Source: Theocolax elegans (lineage: Eukaryota; Arthropoda; Insecta; Hymenoptera; Cerocephalidae). Taken from it: 64,000 bases of DNA. Under the pieces are notes generated by a model that had not been told where the DNA came from, made no database searches, and was given only the letters and a program-made list of their open reading frames with translations. Positions within the stretch are counted from its first letter, which is position 1, and every line of letters begins with the position of its first letter. The translations under genes and the position numbers were made by a program. The stretch spans positions 68,043,342-68,107,341 of the forward strand of contig CM047426.1 of NCBI GenBank assembly GCA_026168455.1, given 5' to 3'. This document shows positions 59,335-64,000 of the stretch, piece after piece.

Positions 59335-60876
59335 TAAAATTATTTATTATATTAACGTAATGTTGATTTGTTTGTTGATGTACCTATATCAAATTAAAGT
59401 GATAATTAAAAGCTATTTGAAAAGGAAGTACATAGGCATTATTTTAATACTAGTGTTTTAATTTCAATATCTTTTTATACCTCAAGTTAAAAGTTGAGGG
59501 AAGGGTAAAATGATTTTGTTTAATATACTTAGTGTTTAATATATTGGCTAAGTTGTAGGTAATTGTATTTCAGCAAGCTTTGACAATTGATGACGCGAAA
59601 AAACAGGCATTTCATTTAGGTTTTGTATAAGAATCCGTGAATTAGTCAAATAGTGGTTCCATAGCAATCGAGTACATGCGTGAGCTCTTCGTATCGTGTC
59701 ACCAGTTATTTAACTGTACCGTGACCTCCTCTAGGTGAGCGTAGCGTCAAAATTGTTCGAGGCCTCTTGGCGATCTTCGGCCTTGATTGAGCAGGTTGGA
59801 ACATTCCACACGAACCACAGTAATTCGAAATTTGATAACAGAAGTACACACAATCAAGACTTGAAAATGTCTACTATTGATTTAATTGTATTATATAAAC
59901 TTATCGTTTATATATTATATTTACGTAAAATTACCTATAGTAGTAGTATATTTATATATTTAAAAATATTATTTTTCAATTTCTTAAGGGCGAAGTAGGT
60001 TTTTCAGTTTAAATAATAAAAAACATTTTCACGTTTGTAACGTTTGGTTTCAAAACGTTTTAAAATCATTCTAAAAACGTTTTGAAAATGTTGAAAAAAT
60101 GTTTAGAAAACGTTGAAAAAACGTTTTTAAAAAGATTTAAAAAATGATTAAATTTCGTTTTTACACAAGAAATTCTATTTAATTACTTAACTATATATGT
60201 TAGTTAGTGTCACTATCAAACATTTTATAGGCATGTGAAAGTTACAAAATTATTAAATGCCTTTTACACTTACCAAATAACTGACACATTGATTTTATTT
60301 AAATATTAAAAAAGGTATTCAATAAATATATGTAAAGAGAACAATAACTTATCAACATTCTTTTAAATTATTTAAGTCAGTACATATAACTATTAAGCAA
60401 TCATTTCACTTAACGTTGGAAAGAATATCATTCTACATATGTTATAGTCCATATAATTATTAAATATTATGTACTTGGCAAAGTATCGAACACATATATT
60501 GGCTTTATATGGAAAATAAAATGATTATTCAGTAATTTTAATTAGGATAGAGAACGATAAAGCATCCACTTAATTATAATATATTGTTTTTTAAATTATT
60601 TTGGTCAATGTGGAAAACATTGAGATATCATGAGGGATTCATTATAAAAATACAAGCATAAGTCCCTTCAAATAATATAAACTTAAAGCAAATACATCAA
60701 ATTATATAAATAAAATGAATTAATAATATAATAAATATAATTAAAATAATGTAATAATATACATTTATTTTTTGTGCAATTCTTATTAATATTATACTTT
60801 AAGATTAAAAAAAGTTATACCATCACTTGCATGGAAATGAAAACATTGTTTTCATGGTTAGAATTTTATCAATGTT

Positions 60877-60878
<2 letters not shown>
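59335..60878. other. AT-rich sequence; degenerate aaacgttt array
   Basis: 60030-60150 is a run of about eight imperfect aaaacgtttt words spaced 12-18 bp. 59650-59830 is a GC-richer island with an unrecognised 87-codon reading (59735-59998). Otherwise no feature. Confidence 0.5.

Positions 60879-60945
<67 letters not shown>
60879..60945. repeat. (CT)n microsatellite
   Basis: About 66 bp of uninterrupted tc repeats, directly upstream of the LINE. Confidence 0.95.
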
Positions 60946-60946
<1 letters not shown>

Positions 60947-61041
60947 AAAAATCTACATCTGACGGTTTTTCGTCTTTTCCACACAGAGAACAAATTTCAT
61001 CTCAACTTCAATCTCAAAACATCCCAAATGATTGGTCGAGT

Positions 61042-61712
61042 ATGTCTGATTCTGACAAAATGATATTGATTCTTTCCAAGATGACTCAGAATCATAACGA
61101 AGTTACTAACCAGCTTGACTCGTTAAAATGTCTTATGGGTGAAAACGCCTCCCGCATGGACAAAATTGAAGCCCAGTTAGAAGAAATGAAAGCCTCTTCT
61201 TCTGTGCCGCTTGGATCTGAACTAAAAGTATCAGGCATCCCAATAAATTGTTCTCTGCCACCACAAGATCTGATCGTTGCCATACTGAAGCGTTTAAAGC
61301 TTTCTTGTTTTGAGAACGATATAATAGAAGTTCGCAAATTTGAGCCTAAGCGCCAGGACGTAAGTAATTCATCTTCATCTCAACCCTCTACACCTAGGTT
61401 TGTGTCGTATATAGTCAAATTCAAGTCTTATGACATCAAAGAGCATGTTCTAAAGGTTAAGCGCGAATATGGGGATATATCCTACCACAGTATTATTTCT
61501 AATACATCATCTTCTGATAGTGGTGCTCTAATTAGACTTTATGATATGTTGCCTCCACATATTTATCGTTTGTATGTTCAAACCAAAAATAGGGCTCGCG
61601 AACTAAATTATAAACATGTTTGATCTAGAAATGGTCAAATTTATGTTCGTCGCAATGACCATTCCGACGCTATTACCATTTCTACTCAATACGATTTAAA
61701 TAAACTACTTTG
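61042..61712 (+). pseudogene. LINE ORF1 (nucleic-acid-binding protein) with one in-frame TGA
   Basis: ATG 61042; the reading is open to TGA 61621-61623 and then continues in the same frame (SRNGQIYVRRNDHSD) to TGA 61711-61713. The first ~50 residues have heptad-like spacing (MTQNHNEVTNQLDSLKCLM) and could form a coiled coil. Residues 60-193 (LKVSGIPINCSLPPQDLIVA, VSYIVKFKSYDIKEHVLK) resemble the RRM-like fold of CR1/Jockey-type ORF1 proteins, which bind element RNA. The TGA stands where Trp would fit. ORF2 follows 25 bp on. First Met after the CT tract chosen. Confidence 0.72.
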
Positions 61713-61737
61713 ACTGCAAAGCACACAGAGAAATTGT

Positions 61738-64000
61738 CAACCTCGTTCATCAGCTGTTTTTTCTTCTAATCCTTGCTTAAGAGTTGCCCAGTTGAATGTT
61801 AATTCTTTGAAGGAACATTTTTACGACATCAAGGACTTTATTTCTAATGAATCTATTGATGTTCTTTTGTTATCCGAAACATGGCTTACGCCTAGACAGC
61901 CCTCTTCTCTTTTCGATATTCATAATTATGTGTTAATTAGAAACGATAGAAATATTAAATCGGTTGAAGGAAAGAGAGCTTTCTTGCAGGGAGGTGGAGT
62001 GGCCTGCTCTGTTCGTAAAACCATCTCTTTTAGGATTGTTTCTAAGTCTGAGAATTTGGATATTAATTCAACGGAGTATCTTTTTCTTGAGTTGACTCCT
62101 TGTTCTAATCAGAGGATTCTTGTTGCATCAGTTTATCGTCGTCCTAAGGGCCACGTTTTGTGTGGTTTGTTTCAAGCCCTTGGAGATCTGATTCATTTAT
62201 ATTCTGATATCATTTTGGCTGGAGATTTCAACTCTGATTTAACTAATGATAATTATTATTCATGCCACTTTAGAGGTTTGATTTGCGATCTAAATTTGTA
62301 TTTGGTCCCATTTGGTCCAACGCATCATCGGGACTTTTCAAACACATGGTTGGATGCGACCATTGTTGATTCCAAGGATAAAATAATGGGATTTCGTAAG
62401 TCTTTAATGCCGTTCATTAATTGTCATGATTATCTGATCTGAGATTACTTATTGGAACAACCTATTAAACCTCATTTTTCATTGCTATCTCGTAAATTTA
62501 CTGGTTTTAATCCCGATTCTTTCTCTATTGAGTTGCAATCTTATCTTGCTGATAATTCACTTTTGGATGTGGATGCTTCTACAGATTTAAATATAATTTT
62601 AGATGTCTTTAGAGCTGGAGCTATTGGTTTGCTTGATGCTCATGCACCTGTCCAAGCTCGAACGATAAAAAGAAGACCGGCTCCGTGGTTTACACCTGAT
62701 TTGAGGGCAAAATGTAAAATTCGCGATCACTTGTACAAGAGCTCTCGTAGGAAACGCAGCAGCGCTCTACTTCTCCAATATAAGGTTCTGCGTAAGCAAC
62801 TTAAGATCGACATTAAAGAGGCTCGCAATTTGTACCTAATTAATGCCTTGAGTATCGCGGCTGATTCTGCCGATTATTGGAAATTACTGCGTAATCATGG
62901 TTTGACTAAACCTAAGCCTGAGTCTCCTCTGCATCACTTTAACGCCGACGATCTTAATAAATATTACTCCATGATTGCTTCCTGTCATCCATCATGCTTG
63001 TTATTACGATTTGAAGAAATTATAGGCGGTGCAAATGATAAAAATACTGTATATTTTTCATTTCATCGCGTCGATTACGCAACAGTCCTTTCGTCCATGA
63101 AGGTTTGTTTGCCTAAATCTAGGAGTTGAAGTTGCGATGGTCTGTCTTTGGCGTTTTTTGCTGATGTATTACCTAGTATTGTGCCATTTTTTGTTAACTT
63201 ATTCAATGGATCGATTGACTCTGGGGTTTATCCATCTCTCTGGAAGAAGTCACTAGTGGTACCTTTGTCGAAAATAAGTACACCAAATTCTTTGGCCGAC
63301 ACCCGCCCTATCGCGCAGCTTCCTCATTTCGCTAAGGTATTCGATTCCATCATTACGAGCCAGTTGGTGAATCATCTTGAATCCACATTTTCGCTCTCCC
63401 CTTATCAGTCCGGTTTCCGAAGTGGCTATAGCACCCAGGCTGATTTATTAAATACCACTGACGATATTCGCCTTGGATTTGAGAACGGTATGGTGACCTT
63501 TATGGTGCTTTTCGATATGAGTAAGGCTTTTGATACATTGGACCACTCATTACTTTTATCTAGGCTTAAGAATTTAAAATTTTCTCCGTCGGCCTTGAGA
63601 TGGATTTATTCTTATTTGACTGGCCGTACTCAGGCTGTGCTCAACCTTGATAATACTATATCTGATTACCTTCCTATTACATCTGGAATGCCTCAAGGAT
63701 CTTCCCTTGGCCCTATTATTTTCTTGATCTTCATTAACTGTATTGTCACAGTCCTCAAGCATTCCAAATATATGTTATTTGCGGATGATTTGAAGATTTA
63801 CATCCAATGTAAACTCTCTCGTATTAATGAGACGATTGCTGACTTAAATAACGATATTCATTCGATTGTTAATTGGGTGGCTGATAATGGCTTGAAACTA
63901 AACATAGATAAAACCAAGGCTATTCTTTTCGCCTCTGCCCAAATGTCTCTGCGTCTAAGAGACTTTGATATGCCTCCAATTTTACTTCAGGGCACTCAGA
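61738..64000 (+). pseudogene. LINE ORF2: endonuclease and reverse transcriptase, CR1/Jockey-like, cut by window end
   Basis: A single frame with TGA at 62440-62442 and 63127-63129. The AP-type endonuclease (61780-62440) shows LNVNSLKEHF, LLLSETWL, VASVYRRP, ILAGDFNSDL and ends NCHDYLI, where SDH is expected. A linker (62450-63120) has PAPWFTPDLRAKCKIRDHLY. The reverse transcriptase then shows WKKSLVVPLSK, RPIAQLPHFAKVFD, SPYQSGFRSGYST, MVLFDMSKAFDTLDHSLLLS, GMPQGSSLGPIIFLIFIN and FADDLKIY, with the catalytic FADD intact, and continues off the window (thumb: NGLKLNIDKTKAILF). Best preserved element here. Clade by motif memory, not by alignment. Confidence 0.88.

Noticed and set aside
60827..61063. 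ORF through the CT microsatellite (Ser-Leu repeat)
   Set aside because: It is the translation of a simple repeat; the LINE ORF1 starts in another frame at 61042.

Overview
The window looks like AT-rich, non-coding nuclear DNA of an insect. The mix of transposons, tRNA-derived SINEs and short ORFs full of stops suggests a hymenopteran such as an ant, but that is inference: nothing here fixes the species. I see no intact host gene. Almost everything recognisable is a transposable element, and most elements are broken, nested or rearranged.

Layout, left to right. 1-2000: a SINE fragment, then four copies of a ~395 bp tandem repeat that can fold into a chain of hairpins. 2000-4700: fragments of non-LTR retrotransposons, one R1/I-like reverse transcriptase piece and two pieces of an R2-type C-terminal endonuclease. 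5834-11972: a foldback element flanked by TTAA (element C), whose left arm was split by a second TTAA-flanked element (A, 4.9 kb). A carries a ~262 bp satellite-like array. The arms of C carry inverted tRNA-like sequences. 13.7-19.8 kb: a tRNA-like gene, two CACTG-ended inverted-repeat elements and a palindrome in AT-rich DNA.

21.8-29.3 kb: a gypsy-type LTR retrotransposon (minus strand) interrupted by a piggyBac-like transposon, which is itself interrupted by a complete tRNA-derived SINE with a 12 bp target duplication. The piggyBac catalytic core is tandemly duplicated (942 bp), almost without divergence. 30.2-31.6 kb: a cluster of a 15 bp motif, GTCGAYGGAGTGGAC. 33-41.7 kb: remains of at least two further gypsy-type elements on the plus strand, with catalytic residues lost.

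41.8-45.6 kb: a Penelope-like retroelement (reverse transcriptase, GIY-YIG region, hammerhead-like 3' end) split by a 2.34 kb element. The long inverted arms of that element contain the 3' end of its own transposase-like gene. 46-50.6 kb: dispersed and inverted repeats around two blocks of a ~97 bp hairpin minisatellite. 51-52.2 kb: a small relative of element A. 52.3-56.4 kb: pieces of a Mutator-like element with a DnaQ-type exonuclease, a Cys-rich CXC peptide inside its own inverted repeats, and an ORF that fuses Mutator-element sequence to the C-terminus of a LINE. 59.2 kb: a second hammerhead-like motif between inverted repeats. 61 kb to the end: a CR1/Jockey-like LINE, fairly well preserved, with three in-frame TGA codons, running off the window.

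The genes do not form a pathway. The useful story is relative age: SINE after piggyBac after gypsy; the inverted-arm element after Penelope; element A after element C.
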